A stretch of DNA of 64,000 bases. Source: Nocardia panacis (GTDB lineage Bacteria; Actinomycetota; Actinomycetes; Mycobacteriales; Mycobacteriaceae). The position numbers were made by a program, and so were the translations under genes. Under the pieces are notes generated by a model. It ran no database searches. It was not told where the DNA came from and was given only the letters and a program-made list of their open reading frames with translations. The stretch covers positions 310,001-374,000 of the forward strand of contig NZ_QZFU01000016.1 of assembly GCF_003598715.1 (NCBI RefSeq). The letters are read 5' to 3'. Position 1 is the first letter of the stretch, and the number at the start of each line of letters is the position of its first letter. Of the stretch, positions 10,357 through 18,556 are shown piece after piece.

Positions 10357-10656
10357 CAGGTCTACCCTTCGTTTGCTTTTCTTGAATCCGTGAGCGGTCG
10401 AAATCTTAACGGCCGCACGGATATTCCGAATGTTCGCCAATGCGCCGCGAACACGTGCACGCTACCCGTGGGCGGGGTCGCGGCGGTAGGGGGCCGCTGG
10501 TCACAATTCGGATCCACCGCACCGGAAATCCATCTATCGATTCGGCGATCCTTCTCGGCGCCACCGAATCCCGGTGCTCGGGGCAGCAATCGACAGCGTG
10601 CTAATCCACCGCGGCGAAATCCGAGCAATCGCGCGGCGGACCCGCTGGTTCCGCCG
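10357..10656. other. Intergenic region without a convincing gene
   Basis: About 300 bp between the GTG start of the small secreted protein and the stop of the two-span membrane protein, both on the minus strand. Open frames here have no ribosome-binding site or coherent product. It presumably holds the promoter of the small secreted gene; I see no strong hairpin or repeat. Confidence 0.4.
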
Positions 10657-10902
10657 TCAAGCCCGAATGGTTCGGATACCGCGCGCCATCCCATCGATCG
10701 CGGCGATACCCGCGACCACGACCAGCAACCCGGCCAGCAGCAACCACGGTGGCGCGTAGCGGGTGGAGGTGTAGGCCGGGATATCACCGGCGGCGGCGAA
10801 GACGGTGGAGTGGGTGCCCGCGCGCCAACTGACAACCGCGACAACCAGGCAGATCGCCGCTACCACCGCATCGACCAGGACCACCGACCACTTCCGCACC
10901 AT
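10657..10902 (-). CDS. Small two-span membrane protein (Rv0514-like)
   Basis: 81 residues from ATG at 10902, which overlaps the upstream stop by one base (TGATG). Two membrane helices, about residues 6-26 and 51-70, flank a short loop containing the YTSTRYAPPW segment. It is the second gene of a pair behind the DUF3093-like membrane protein, the arrangement found after hemB in mycobacteria (Rv0513-Rv0514, from memory). No function known. Confidence 0.75.
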   Translation of the reverse strand: MVRKWSVVLVDAVVAAICLVVAVVSWRAGTHSTVFAAAGDIPAYTSTRYAPPWLLLAGLLVVVAGIAAIDGMARGIRTIRA

Positions 10903-11402
10903 CAACTCCGTTCTCCGCTCGACTCGCCGTCGGGAGCGGGCACCCGCGCCAGGGCGGTGCCGAGTGCGTCGCGCAGACCGCGATGATCCTTGGCCCACGC
11001 CTGCACCAGCGCACCGTCGACCAAGCGCAGCCCGATGCCCTTGCGTCTGCGCGGCACCCCGGTGAGTTCACCGAGTGCGCGCGCCGACTCCCACTCCTCA
11101 TCATCCCTGGCGTGCTCATCGCGTTCGGGCAGCACCTCCGCGATGGTGCGCAGCGGCAGGGTCTCGGCGCCCGAGCGCAGCGCGTCATCGGTGAGGGCGA
11201 CGCTGACATGTCTGCGCCCGGCGATGACCTGCAAAACAACGAATCCCGCCAGCAGGACGGCACAGAAGGCAAGGGCGAACCAGTGGATATCGGTGCCGGT
11301 CGCCACCTCGATGACCAGAACGAGCAGACACAGCAGCGGCCCGTAGGCGACGCTGCGCCAGCGCGCGCCGGGCTCGGCGAACAGCACCGACTCAGCACTC
11401 AC
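10902..11402 (-). CDS. Membrane protein, DUF3093-like (Rv0513-like)
   Basis: 166 residues from GTG at 11402. Two hydrophobic spans near residues 17-34 and 41-62 are followed by a soluble domain of about 100 residues that includes LPLRTIAEVLPERDEH and a basic GVPRRRKGIGLRLVDG strand. This layout fits the DUF3093 group, but the assignment is by eye. Coupled by a one-base overlap to the two-span protein. Position downstream of hemB is conserved in mycobacteria. Confidence 0.7.
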   Translation of the reverse strand: MSAESVLFAEPGARWRSVAYGPLLCLLVLVIEVATGTDIHWFALAFCAVLLAGFVVLQVIAGRRHVSVALTDDALRSGAETLPLRTIAEVLPERDEHARDDEEWESARALGELTGVPRRRKGIGLRLVDGALVQAWAKDHRGLRDALGTALARVPAPDGESSGERS

Positions 11403-11466
11403 CGGGCGACCCGGTCACTGTTGCGCTCCGCGCCGGGCCTCGCGACTCGGCGCCACGGTGAATACC

Positions 11467-11586
11467 TCAGCGCGACAAACTCGGCAGCAGTAGCACGGCA
11501 ATGGTGAGCAGGCCGAATACGATCAGCAGACTCAGTACGACCAATTCCCGTCGCACGCTGTGCGGCTGTGGAATGACCACGCGCAT
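11467..11586 (-). CDS. 39-residue single-span membrane peptide
   Basis: A short frame runs from ATG 11586 to TGA 11467 and encodes 39 residues: a basic N-terminus (MRVVIPQPHSVRREL), one hydrophobic helix (VVLSLLIVFGLLTIAVLLL) and a short PSLSR tail. A perfect GGAGG lies 5 bases before the ATG, which argues strongly for translation. It sits between hemB and the DUF3093-like gene on the same strand. Such peptides often regulate or stabilise a membrane partner; no specific role can be assigned. Confidence 0.65.
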   Translation of the reverse strand: MRVVIPQPHSVRRELVVLSLLIVFGLLTIAVLLLPSLSR

Positions 11587-11664
11587 TGAAGCCTCCGATC
11601 ATCCGGCTGACCACCCACCACCGGTAAATCCGTCCACTGTGACAACCCTCACCATACCTGCGGC

Positions 11665-12642
11665 TCAGGCCACCCAGTGCGCGGCCTCCGTCGCCCAATA
11701 GGTGAGCACGAAATCCGCGCCCGCCCGTCGGATGCCGAGCAGTGATTCCAGAATGGCCGCGCGCCGATCGATCCAGCCGCGTTCGGCGGCGGCGGTAATC
11801 ATCGAGTACTCGCCGGAGATCTGATAGGCCGCGACCGGAACCGTCGAATTATCGGCGACCTCGCGCAGGATATCCAGATAGGACATGGCGGGTTTGACCA
11901 TGACGATATCCGCGCCCTCGGCCAGGTCCAGTTGGAGTTCGTGCAGGGCTTCGCGGCGATTGGCGGCGTCCTGCTGGTAGGTGCGGCGATCGCCCTGCAG
12001 GGAGGAACCGGCCGCTTCGCGGAACGGACCGTAGAAGGCCGAGGCGTATTTGGCGGTGTAGGCCAGGATGCCGGTATCGGTGCGGCCGATTGCGTCCAGA
12101 CCCCGGCGGATCGCGCCGACCTGGCCGTCCATCATGCCGCTGGCGCCGAGCAGGTCGGCACCCGAATCCGCTTGGGCCAGCGCCATTTCCACATAGCGGT
12201 GCAGGGTGGCGTCATTGTCGACCGCGCCGTGGGCGTCCAGTACGCCGCAGTGGCCGTGATCGGTGAACTCGTCGAGGCAGGTGTCGGCCATGATGACCGT
12301 GGCATCGCCCACCTCGTCGGCGAGGGCGCGCAGGCCGCGATTGAGGATGCCGTGCGGGTCGCTGCTCTGGCTGCCGATGGCGTCTTTGTCCTCCGGGCGG
12401 GGGACGCCGAACAGCATGAGTCCGCCGACGCCCGCCGTCACCGCCTCGACCGCCGCCTTGCGCAGCGAATCCATGGAGTGCTGCATCACACCGGGCATCG
12501 ACGCGATCTCGCGCGGTTCGTCCAAGCCGTCGGCGACGAACATGGGCAAGACCAAATTCCTTGGCTGCAAAGAGGTTTCGGCGACGAGGCGGCGCAGAGC
12601 CGGGGTGCGGCGCAACCGTCGCGGACGATCCATTCCGGTCAT
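11665..12642 (-). CDS. hemB: Delta-aminolevulinic acid dehydratase (porphobilinogen synthase)
   Basis: 325 residues from ATG 12642 (second in-frame ATG at 12633); the frame open to 13284 is antisense to the next gene. Active-site lysines are seen in [13 protein letters not shown] and [12 protein letters not shown], and the metal/substrate segment in [15 protein letters not shown]. It condenses two 5-aminolevulinate to porphobilinogen in the cytoplasm. In mycobacteria hemB directly follows hemD; here it is cut off from hemD by the plus-strand island at 12.8-16.75 kb and must have its own promoter in the 160-bp divergent gap. Confidence 0.95.
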   Translation of the reverse strand: MTGMDRPRRLRRTPALRRLVAETSLQPRNLVLPMFVADGLDEPREIASMPGVMQHSMDSLRKAAVEAVTAGVGGLMLFGVPRPEDKDAIGSQSSDPHGILNRGLRALADEVGDATVIMADTCLDEFTDHGHCGVLDAHGAVDNDATLHRYVEMALAQADSGADLLGASGMMDGQVGAIRRGLDAIGRTDTGILAYTAKYASAFYGPFREAAGSSLQGDRRTYQQDAANRREALHELQLDLAEGADIVMVKPAMSYLDILREVADNSTVPVAAYQISGEYSMITAAAERGWIDRRAAILESLLGIRRAGADFVLTYWATEAAHWVA

Positions 12643-12802
12643 ATTCGCGAGCCTACGCCGCCGCGCACACCTCGAACCGGCCGGCCCGAGCGGCTGTGCA
12701 TGGCTCGAATGAATGTGAACAGGCCGTGTGTCACCGACAGGGCGCGCGATCCCCACCGAGGGCGCATACTTCAAATCGGACGCGGAACCTCCGGGGGCAG
12801 TC

Positions 12803-13591
12803 ATGATCGATCGGCAGACCGACGCCTCGCTGGCACGCGCCGCCGACTTCGAATCGTGGGCGGCGGTCGCACTGGCCCAGTGGTGGCCGCTGCTCACCGG
12901 AGGGCTGCCGCCGCCATCCACCACGCTGCGGTCTTGGCGCGCCCTCGACGGCGCGGCACTCGAGTTCCGCGTGGGATTCATCGCGCGCAAGATGGCCGAG
13001 GCGACCCTGATGCCCTTGGCGCGCAAGGCATTCCACGAACTCGGCATGACACCCGACGAGAACGAGTGGCGGCAGTCCAGGGGCAAGCACCTGGTGGGCG
13101 ATACTGCGGACGCGCTGGTGCGGGTGCGCTTCTCCGATACCGCGCATACCGTCTTCATCAGACTGGAGAGCAGACCCTGCCGGGTCTCGCGCGAGGCGGG
13201 CCTGCGCCTGCTCGGCATGCCGGACGAGAACCTCCCCTTCCCGATGCCCACGGTAGGCCCGCTCGATATTCGGGTGGCGCGCAACAGCGCCCGCCATCTG
13301 TTGACCCAACACGGCGCGAGCCCGGCCGATCCGAACGACCCTTTTCAGCTCGGACCACCGGACCAGGTCTTCGATGTGGGCTGGGCCTATATCTTCCCGT
13401 GGTCCACCGCGTCCTGGTACGAGCAGGGCGCGCCGCCGCGATTGCCTGCCGAGAGCGGCGGCCCGATCGCGGTGGTCAAGCACACCGGCCACACCTGGAT
13501 GCTGCGCGGTATCGGCGGTTTCGACACCCAACTCGCCGACTACGCCCGCGAACAGGGCATTCGGCACACGATTTCGTATCCGGCCGAATAA
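12803..13591 (+). CDS. Hypothetical protein with a possible YrhB/Imm35-like C-terminal domain
   Basis: 262 residues from ATG 12803, preceded by a G-rich Shine-Dalgarno (GGGGG). Residues 25-150 start with [12 protein letters not shown] and form a mixed alpha/beta module whose WWP-x9-P-x6-W layout recurs near residue 625 of the next protein. Residues ~190-260 ([11 protein letters not shown]...[18 protein letters not shown]) resemble the YrhB/immunity-35 pattern of a FxVGW strand, an acidic/Gly turn and GxPIxVxKxTG; this is judged by eye. Cytoplasmic, no signal. First gene of the hemB-hemD island; role unknown, possibly immunity-like. Confidence 0.6.
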   Translation: MIDRQTDASLARAADFESWAAVALAQWWPLLTGGLPPPSTTLRSWRALDGAALEFRVGFIARKMAEATLMPLARKAFHELGMTPDENEWRQSRGKHLVGDTADALVRVRFSDTAHTVFIRLESRPCRVSREAGLRLLGMPDENLPFPMPTVGPLDIRVARNSARHLLTQHGASPADPNDPFQLGPPDQVFDVGWAYIFPWSTASWYEQGAPPRLPAESGGPIAVVKHTGHTWMLRGIGGFDTQLADYAREQGIRHTISYPAE

Positions 13592-13722
13592 CCATCCCGC
13601 CCGGTTTGTAGAATTTCGAAACCAACTGGTGCGCAACATTTTCCATCGGCGAATTGCGGTGACGACACGCCGAGCGCGGCGGCAGAATGCGTGCGGAGGT
13701 TTTGCCGGAGCGAAGGAGCCAG

Positions 13723-16386
13723 ATGACACCGTCCACGACGCCCGCCGCGCACGCACTGCTGCTGCGGCTCGCAGGCAGATTGCCGGACGGGTTGCTCACC
13801 GAGCTGCGCTACAGCCTCGCCCTGGACGATCTCGCCGGGGTGGCGCGGGCCGTCATCCGGGTATCTGAGCGCTTCGGCGTGCGGGTGGCGCGCGCGGATC
13901 ACGTTCTGCTGGAACGGATTCTGGATACACCGGGCGGCGCGGCCGGGACGCGAGTCGCGGCGGAGGCGCCGACGGCGGCGCAGTACCGCTTCCGCCCGAT
14001 CGCGGGACGGGACCTGCCCGCCCTGGATCTGACCGGCGACTGGTCCGGAAGCCGCGAATTCGCCGACACCCCCGTGGATTCCGTGGACGCGGCACTTTTG
14101 AACACGATCGGGCGGCACGCGGGCGTTGTCGGAGTGTGGCGGACGTGGCGATATTCCGCGACGGAAGTCGACGGTGCGGCGAAGCGGGTGTACCTGGTCG
14201 AGCTGCGAGATCCGCTGCGCCCCTGGGCGATAGCCGCCGAGGCGGCGGCCCGCCTGCACGGTGCGGGCGAGCCGGAGGCGCAGGTGGAGGTCTATGGGTC
14301 GCGGGATCCGCTGCCGCTGTATCACCTCGCGGCGCGCGCGGGCGCGGCATTGCTGTGGGCGGCGACGAATATCGCGGTGCGCCTTCCCGGCGCCTACGCC
14401 GATCCGGAACCTCGAGTCACTGTCGGGCAGCGTCCGGATCATATCGACGGCCCGCTCCACTATCTGCGCACCGCGCCGATCGTCCGCGAATCCACTTGTC
14501 GCGCACGGGATATAAAGCAACCGAATCGCGGCGCCGTGGTGCCGATGACCCTGCGCACCGACGGATACTGGGTGTGGCCCGAGGCGGCGGCCTACTATCT
14601 CGACCGCCACGGCGCGGCGCCCGATCCGGAATTCCTGGCCCACCTGCGCGGCGCGGGTCCGCCACCGGAATTCGTCGACGGCGTGGCACTGTTCCGCGCG
14701 GCCCTCGCGGCCCGGAATCTGCTGGGCGATACCGCGATTCCCCAACCGTCACGAGACGAAAAGGTAGCGCACCGGTTCGCCGCCATCGGACCGAGGACGC
14801 TTCGCGCCGGATGGTGGCGCATGCCGCAGCGGCTCGATCTCACCGACCTGTCCGACTACGTCGGATTGCACCGCATGCTGCTGGATCCGGTCGACAGCGC
14901 GGTGGTGGCGACCGTGGCCGCCCTCCCCGGCACGGCGGCGCTGTGGCGGGCGTGGCGACTGCCCGCGGACCAACCAACGCGCCACGGCGCCCGGTGCTAT
15001 CTGGTGCAACTGGACTCGAATGCGCAACTGCCGCCCCGACGTTCCCACACTCCGGAGGAGGCATTGGCCGGTCAGGTCAACCTGGCCATGGTGCGTGCCG
15101 GTGAACACAATGGGTTGACCGGTATCTACCGCAGCGGGAAGCCGCTGACCGCCACACAATCCGCGGTCCGCGCGCACGGTGCGCTGCTGTGGACCCGCCG
15201 GGAGTCGCCGCCGCTGCCGGGCGGTCCGATCGGGCAGATCCTCGCCCGAGTCCCCTCGCCGTTCCCGTTGGACGAAATCCTCGAATTCCGTCGCGAATCG
15301 GTCGCGGCGCAGTCGCGCACCCCGCTCGCGCCGTTCCGGGACGAACTGCGCCGCAACCGATCCATGACGAGGGAGGTGCGCAGACCACCGGACTCGGCGC
15401 ACGCTCCGCACCTTTCCCCGCTGACGCTGCCGGATCCGCTGCCACCCGGCGTGCTCTGGCCACAGGCGCGCGCGGGCAGCACCGAATCGCGAGTGCCGCG
15501 CCGCCCGCTGTTCGTTGGCGGACAGACGAAGGCCGATTTCGATCGAACCGACCTCGCGGCGGCGTCCGCCGCCGCGACCGACGCGCTGATCCGGTGGTGG
15601 CCCGCAGTGGCCGAATCCTGGCCTGACCCGCGAATCATTCGACGGCACTGGCAGATTAGAAAACATCGAGTTCGTGTCGTGTGCACCGTGCGGCGCGAAC
15701 TCGACGATATCGAGGCGGGAATCCGCACCCTCATGCGCGCCGTCGACCTGCTCGCCGAACGGGGAATCTCCACCGACAATCAGGGCGACTACACGGTTTT
15801 CGACGATGTCATCGACGATCACCGGGCGGAGATGTTCGGGACCGTCGATCGCCACGATATCGCGGTCTCGGTCGGCGGCGGACCGCAATCGGCGGGTCGA
15901 AGCACTCCCCTATTCCAAGTCTGCGTTTCGGGACGGTGGCGCAAACTTCCCGCCGCCGTGCCGACCTCCTGGCTCGCGGAGGTCGAATACCTGCCCTTCG
16001 CACCGGCCTACCCGATCGAATATCTTTCCCGCACAATCGATTCCGCCCCGGTGGCAGCCTTCGAGGAGTTTCGCCGCCCGACCACTCCGCTCCCACCCGC
16101 GCCGGTCGGGGTCGCCGAATTCCTCGCCAACTACCGGGCCGCCCCGACTCCCGATCCCCTTGATCCGGCGCTCGGCGACGGCTTCCACCGCAGGACCTTC
16201 GACTTGAAGGAGTATCTCGAAAAGGAACGAAGCACCCGCAAAGCAACCCGCCGCACCGGCGGCGGCGGTAGCGGAGGTGGGGGTAGCGAAACCTCGAGTT
16301 GGTTCGTCGGGGATCTCGGCACGAGCCAATCCAGTTGCGGCGGCGGTGCCAACTGTGGCGGCGGGGGTGGGGGCGGCGGCGATTGA
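13723..16386 (+). CDS. Large tandem-module protein with Gly/Cys-rich tail
   Basis: 887 residues from ATG 13723 with GAAGGAG 5 bases upstream. An internal duplication is visible: LDLT...PVDS...WRTWR...ALLW at about residues 101-212 recurs as LDLT...PVDS...WRAWR...ALLW at 371-490. Between them lies GYWVWPEAAAYYLD (~281). A third module starting WWP (625-627) matches the start of the preceding 262-residue protein. The protein ends in a flexible Gly-rich linker and the tail SSCGGGANCGGGGGGGGD. No signal peptide or membrane helix. Tails of this kind occur on some actinobacterial proteins of unknown function. I do not recognise the family; a scaffold or large recognition protein is possible. Confidence 0.75.
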   Translation: MTPSTTPAAHALLLRLAGRLPDGLLTELRYSLALDDLAGVARAVIRVSERFGVRVARADHVLLERILDTPGGAAGTRVAAEAPTAAQYRFRPIAGRDLPALDLTGDWSGSREFADTPVDSVDAALLNTIGRHAGVVGVWRTWRYSATEVDGAAKRVYLVELRDPLRPWAIAAEAAARLHGAGEPEAQVEVYGSRDPLPLYHLAARAGAALLWAATNIAVRLPGAYADPEPRVTVGQRPDHIDGPLHYLRTAPIVRESTCRARDIKQPNRGAVVPMTLRTDGYWVWPEAAAYYLDRHGAAPDPEFLAHLRGAGPPPEFVDGVALFRAALAARNLLGDTAIPQPSRDEKVAHRFAAIGPRTLRAGWWRMPQRLDLTDLSDYVGLHRMLLDPVDSAVVATVAALPGTAALWRAWRLPADQPTRHGARCYLVQLDSNAQLPPRRSHTPEEALAGQVNLAMVRAGEHNGLTGIYRSGKPLTATQSAVRAHGALLWTRRESPPLPGGPIGQILARVPSPFPLDEILEFRRESVAAQSRTPLAPFRDELRRNRSMTREVRRPPDSAHAPHLSPLTLPDPLPPGVLWPQARAGSTESRVPRRPLFVGGQTKADFDRTDLAAASAAATDALIRWWPAVAESWPDPRIIRRHWQIRKHRVRVVCTVRRELDDIEAGIRTLMRAVDLLAERGISTDNQGDYTVFDDVIDDHRAEMFGTVDRHDIAVSVGGGPQSAGRSTPLFQVCVSGRWRKLPAAVPTSWLAEVEYLPFAPAYPIEYLSRTIDSAPVAAFEEFRRPTTPLPPAPVGVAEFLANYRAAPTPDPLDPALGDGFHRRTFDLKEYLEKERSTRKATRRTGGGGSGGGGSETSSWFVGDLGTSQSSCGGGANCGGGGGGGGD

Positions 16387-16423
16387 GTCGACCGTCGGAA
16401 TCTGTCGGTGCCCGGCGATATAC

Positions 16424-16439
16424 TCGAAGATGTGTTCGA
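16424..16439. promoter_or_regulatory. Candidate LexA (SOS) box
   Basis: The 16 bases TCGAAGATGTGTTCGA match the Gram-positive/actinobacterial LexA site TCGAAC-N4-GTTCGA at all but the sixth position, and the palindrome extends one more base on each side. It ends 33 bases before the GTG of the 90-residue gene, where a repressor would block its promoter. The consensus is established knowledge; occupancy by LexA is inference. Confidence 0.6.
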
Positions 16440-16454
16440 GGGGGTTGAACACAT
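16430..16454. promoter_or_regulatory. Perfect 8-bp inverted repeat overlapping the LexA box
   Basis: ATGTGTTC and GAACACAT are separated by 9 bases, 18 bases before the GTG start of the small gene. It shares its left arm with the LexA-like site, so the two arrangements could compete for proteins or the second could be a hairpin in the leader RNA. No matching regulator is known to me. Confidence 0.45.
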
Positions 16455-16472
16455 TCGCGATGGGAGGATCTC

Positions 16473-16745
16473 GTGCCCAAGCCCGCCCCGGTCGTCATCG
16501 ACGGCCCCTATGCGCCGCTGCTCAAACGACCGCTGCCCGCCGGACGTCCACGCTCCTGGTATGTCACCCACAATCGGCGGCTCAAGGCCATGCGGCTGGC
16601 CATCGCCCTACTGGATTCGGGTACCTATCGGGCCAGCCAGGCCGATAACGAGAAAATCCGCCGCACCGCGGATCTGGTCGGCATTCGCCCGCCGTCCAAT
16701 CTCACCTGCCGCCTGGTGCGCGACATGATGCGAACCAGGCGCTGA
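16473..16745 (+). CDS. Small basic protein, possible SOS-regulated gene
   Basis: 90 residues from GTG 16473, with GGGAGG 5 bases upstream. Strongly basic (many Arg/Lys), with Pro-rich first 30 residues and a helical remainder (HNRRLKAMRLAIALLD, then a short helix pair to the end). No Cys, no signal peptide, no membrane span; a nucleic-acid-binding role would fit the charge. It lies behind a LexA-type box, which suggests induction by DNA damage. Third gene of the hemB-hemD island; family not recognised. Confidence 0.65.
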   Translation: MPKPAPVVIDGPYAPLLKRPLPAGRPRSWYVTHNRRLKAMRLAIALLDSGTYRASQADNEKIRRTADLVGIRPPSNLTCRLVRDMMRTRR

Positions 16746-16766
16746 GGACCGCGGCCGAGCACGGCA

Positions 16767-16880
16767 GGTAACCACGGAGGGACCCGCGAGCGCCGCAATC
16801 AGACACCGCGGCGTGAGCGACGGGACCGAAGGAGGCAGCGCAGCGTAACCACGAAGGAACCCGCGAACGCCGCGAGTCAG
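16767..16880 (-). repeat. Intergenic 77-bp-type repeat, one partial and one full unit
   Basis: A partial unit (about 16767-16806) and a diverged full unit (16807-16880) of the same element found in tandem at 27055-27207, here in reverse orientation. Shared core: CACGGAGGGACCCGCGAGCG followed by CGCAATCAGACAC. CGCCGC/GCGGCG across the unit junction can form a stem. It lies between the convergent ends of the 90-residue gene and hemD. Confidence 0.75.
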
Positions 16881-16886
16881 AAAGAG

Positions 16887-16917
16887 CACGCCCGCACCGG
16901 ATTCCGGTGCGGGCGTG
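16887..16917 (-). terminator. Rho-independent terminator of the rex-hemACD operon
   Basis: A perfect 14-bp inverted repeat (CACGCCCGCACCGG and its complement) with a 3-base loop lies 3 bp past the hemD stop. Read on the minus strand it is followed by CTCTTTCT, a T-rich run. A strong, GC-rich terminator for the haem operon. Confidence 0.85.
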
Positions 16918-16920
16918 TGG

Positions 16921-18483
16921 TCAGCGGCTGCGGCGGCTCTTCTTGCGCGGCGGCGGCAGCAGCCCCTCGGCGCGCAGTCGGGCCGCGTGTTCGGCCAGTG
17001 CCTCCACCAGCGGACCCACCTGCGCCACCTCGGGCTGCACATCCACCCGCAGTCCGAATTCGATGGCGGTCTCGGCGGTCTTGGGGCCGATGCAGGCCAC
17101 GATGGTGCGCGCGTGCGGTTTGCCCGCGATGCCGACCAGATTGCGCACCGTCGAGGAGGAGGTGAACAGCACGGCGTCGAAGCCGCCGGTCTTGATCATC
17201 TCGCGGGTCTCGGCGGGTGGCGGCGAGGCGCGCACCGTGCGGTAGGCGGTGACGTCGTCGATCTCCCAGCCCCGGTCGCGCAGGCCCTCGGCGAGGGTTT
17301 CGGTGGCGATGTCGGCGCGGGGCAGCAGCACCCGGTTCACCGGGTCGAAAACGTCGTCGTAGGGCGGGAAGTCGGCCAGCAGACCCTCCGAGGACTGCTC
17401 CCCGCTGGGCACCAGTTCCGGATTGATGCCGAAGGAGCGCACCTTCTCGGCGGTGGCCTCGCCCACGCAGGCGATCTTCACACCGGAGAACGCGCGCGCG
17501 TCCAGACCGAATTCGGCGAACTTCTCCCACACCGCGCGCACCGCGTTGGTCGAGGTGAACACCACCCACTGGTAGCGGCCGTCGACCAGGCCCTTCACCG
17601 CGCGTTCCATCTGGGCCGGGCTGCGTGGCGGCTCGACGGCGATGGTCGGCACCTCCATGGGGATGGCCCCGTGGGTGACCAGCCGCTCGCTCATCTCGGC
17701 GGCCTGATCCTTGGTGCGCGGCACCAGCACGGTCCAGCCGTACAGGGCGCGCGACTCCCACCACGACATCTTCGAGCGGCCCGCGACGGCCTTGCCGACC
17801 GTCACCACCAGCGGGCCGACCAATTCGGATGCGGCGCTGTTCAGTGTGGCCAGGGTGGCCTCGATGGTGCGCTGCTGGCGCGTGGTGCCGCGCACGGTGA
17901 CCGCCACCGGGGTCTGCGGGGCCATACCGTGCTCCACCAGTGCGCTCGCCGTCTCGGCCAGATGACCGGAGGTGGCGTGCAGGACCAGCGGGCCGGGTGC
18001 GGCGGCCAGCGCCGCCCAGTCCACCTCGCCGCGCACATCGGCCTCGGTGTGGCCGGAGCCGAGCGCGATTCCGGCGTAGCTGGGCACGGCGGAGGCGTTG
18101 GGCAGGCCGGGCAGCACCTCGAACACCATGTGCGCGCGGGTGACGGCGGTGACCTCGGCGATCACCGAATCGGTGGTCAGCGGATCGCCGGCGACCACGC
18201 GCACCACATCGTGTCCGGTGCGGGCCTCGGCGATCAGCGTCTTGGCCACCTCCGCCGGTTCGCCCAGGGCCGGGCGCACATCCACCGGGCTGCTGCCGTC
18301 CGGCTCCTCGGGGACCTCGATCCCGATCAGGGCCAGCACGCCCTTGTCCACATCGGGATCGGTGAAGGCCAGTGTCGCGCGCCCGAGCACCTCGCGGGCG
18401 CGCACGGTCAGCAGCGCCGGGTCGCCGGGTCCCGACCCGACGAAAAGAATCCGACCAGGATGCTTCTTGGTCGCTCGACTCAC
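16921..18483 (-). CDS. hemD: Fused uroporphyrinogen-III C-methyltransferase / uroporphyrinogen-III synthase
   Basis: 520 residues from GTG 18483. Residues ~8-245 form a SUMT/CobA-type methyltransferase domain, with the glycine-rich FVGSGPGDPALLT near the start and a VVAGDP segment. Residues ~255-505 form the HemD fold, with VFTSTNAV, CVGEATAEK and VLFTSSSTV. The synthase closes hydroxymethylbilane to uroporphyrinogen III; the methyltransferase makes precorrin-2 for sirohaem and B12. Such fusions are normal in actinobacteria. Basic tail (PPPRKKSRRSR). Follows hemC in the rex operon and ends at a strong terminator. Confidence 0.94.
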   Translation of the reverse strand: MSRATKKHPGRILFVGSGPGDPALLTVRAREVLGRATLAFTDPDVDKGVLALIGIEVPEEPDGSSPVDVRPALGEPAEVAKTLIAEARTGHDVVRVVAGDPLTTDSVIAEVTAVTRAHMVFEVLPGLPNASAVPSYAGIALGSGHTEADVRGEVDWAALAAAPGPLVLHATSGHLAETASALVEHGMAPQTPVAVTVRGTTRQQRTIEATLATLNSAASELVGPLVVTVGKAVAGRSKMSWWESRALYGWTVLVPRTKDQAAEMSERLVTHGAIPMEVPTIAVEPPRSPAQMERAVKGLVDGRYQWVVFTSTNAVRAVWEKFAEFGLDARAFSGVKIACVGEATAEKVRSFGINPELVPSGEQSSEGLLADFPPYDDVFDPVNRVLLPRADIATETLAEGLRDRGWEIDDVTAYRTVRASPPPAETREMIKTGGFDAVLFTSSSTVRNLVGIAGKPHARTIVACIGPKTAETAIEFGLRVDVQPEVAQVGPLVEALAEHAARLRAEGLLPPPRKKSRRSR

Positions 18484-18556
18484 GACAGCACCTCGCTGAC
18501 GTTCGAGGCGGTCGTGTCCGAAGACGCGGTGTCGATGATTCGCTCGCTGCGCTCAC

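Noticed and set aside
12643..13284. Long N-terminal extension of hemB
   Set aside because: Overlaps the plus-strand 262-residue gene antisense; HemB motifs and length start at 12642.
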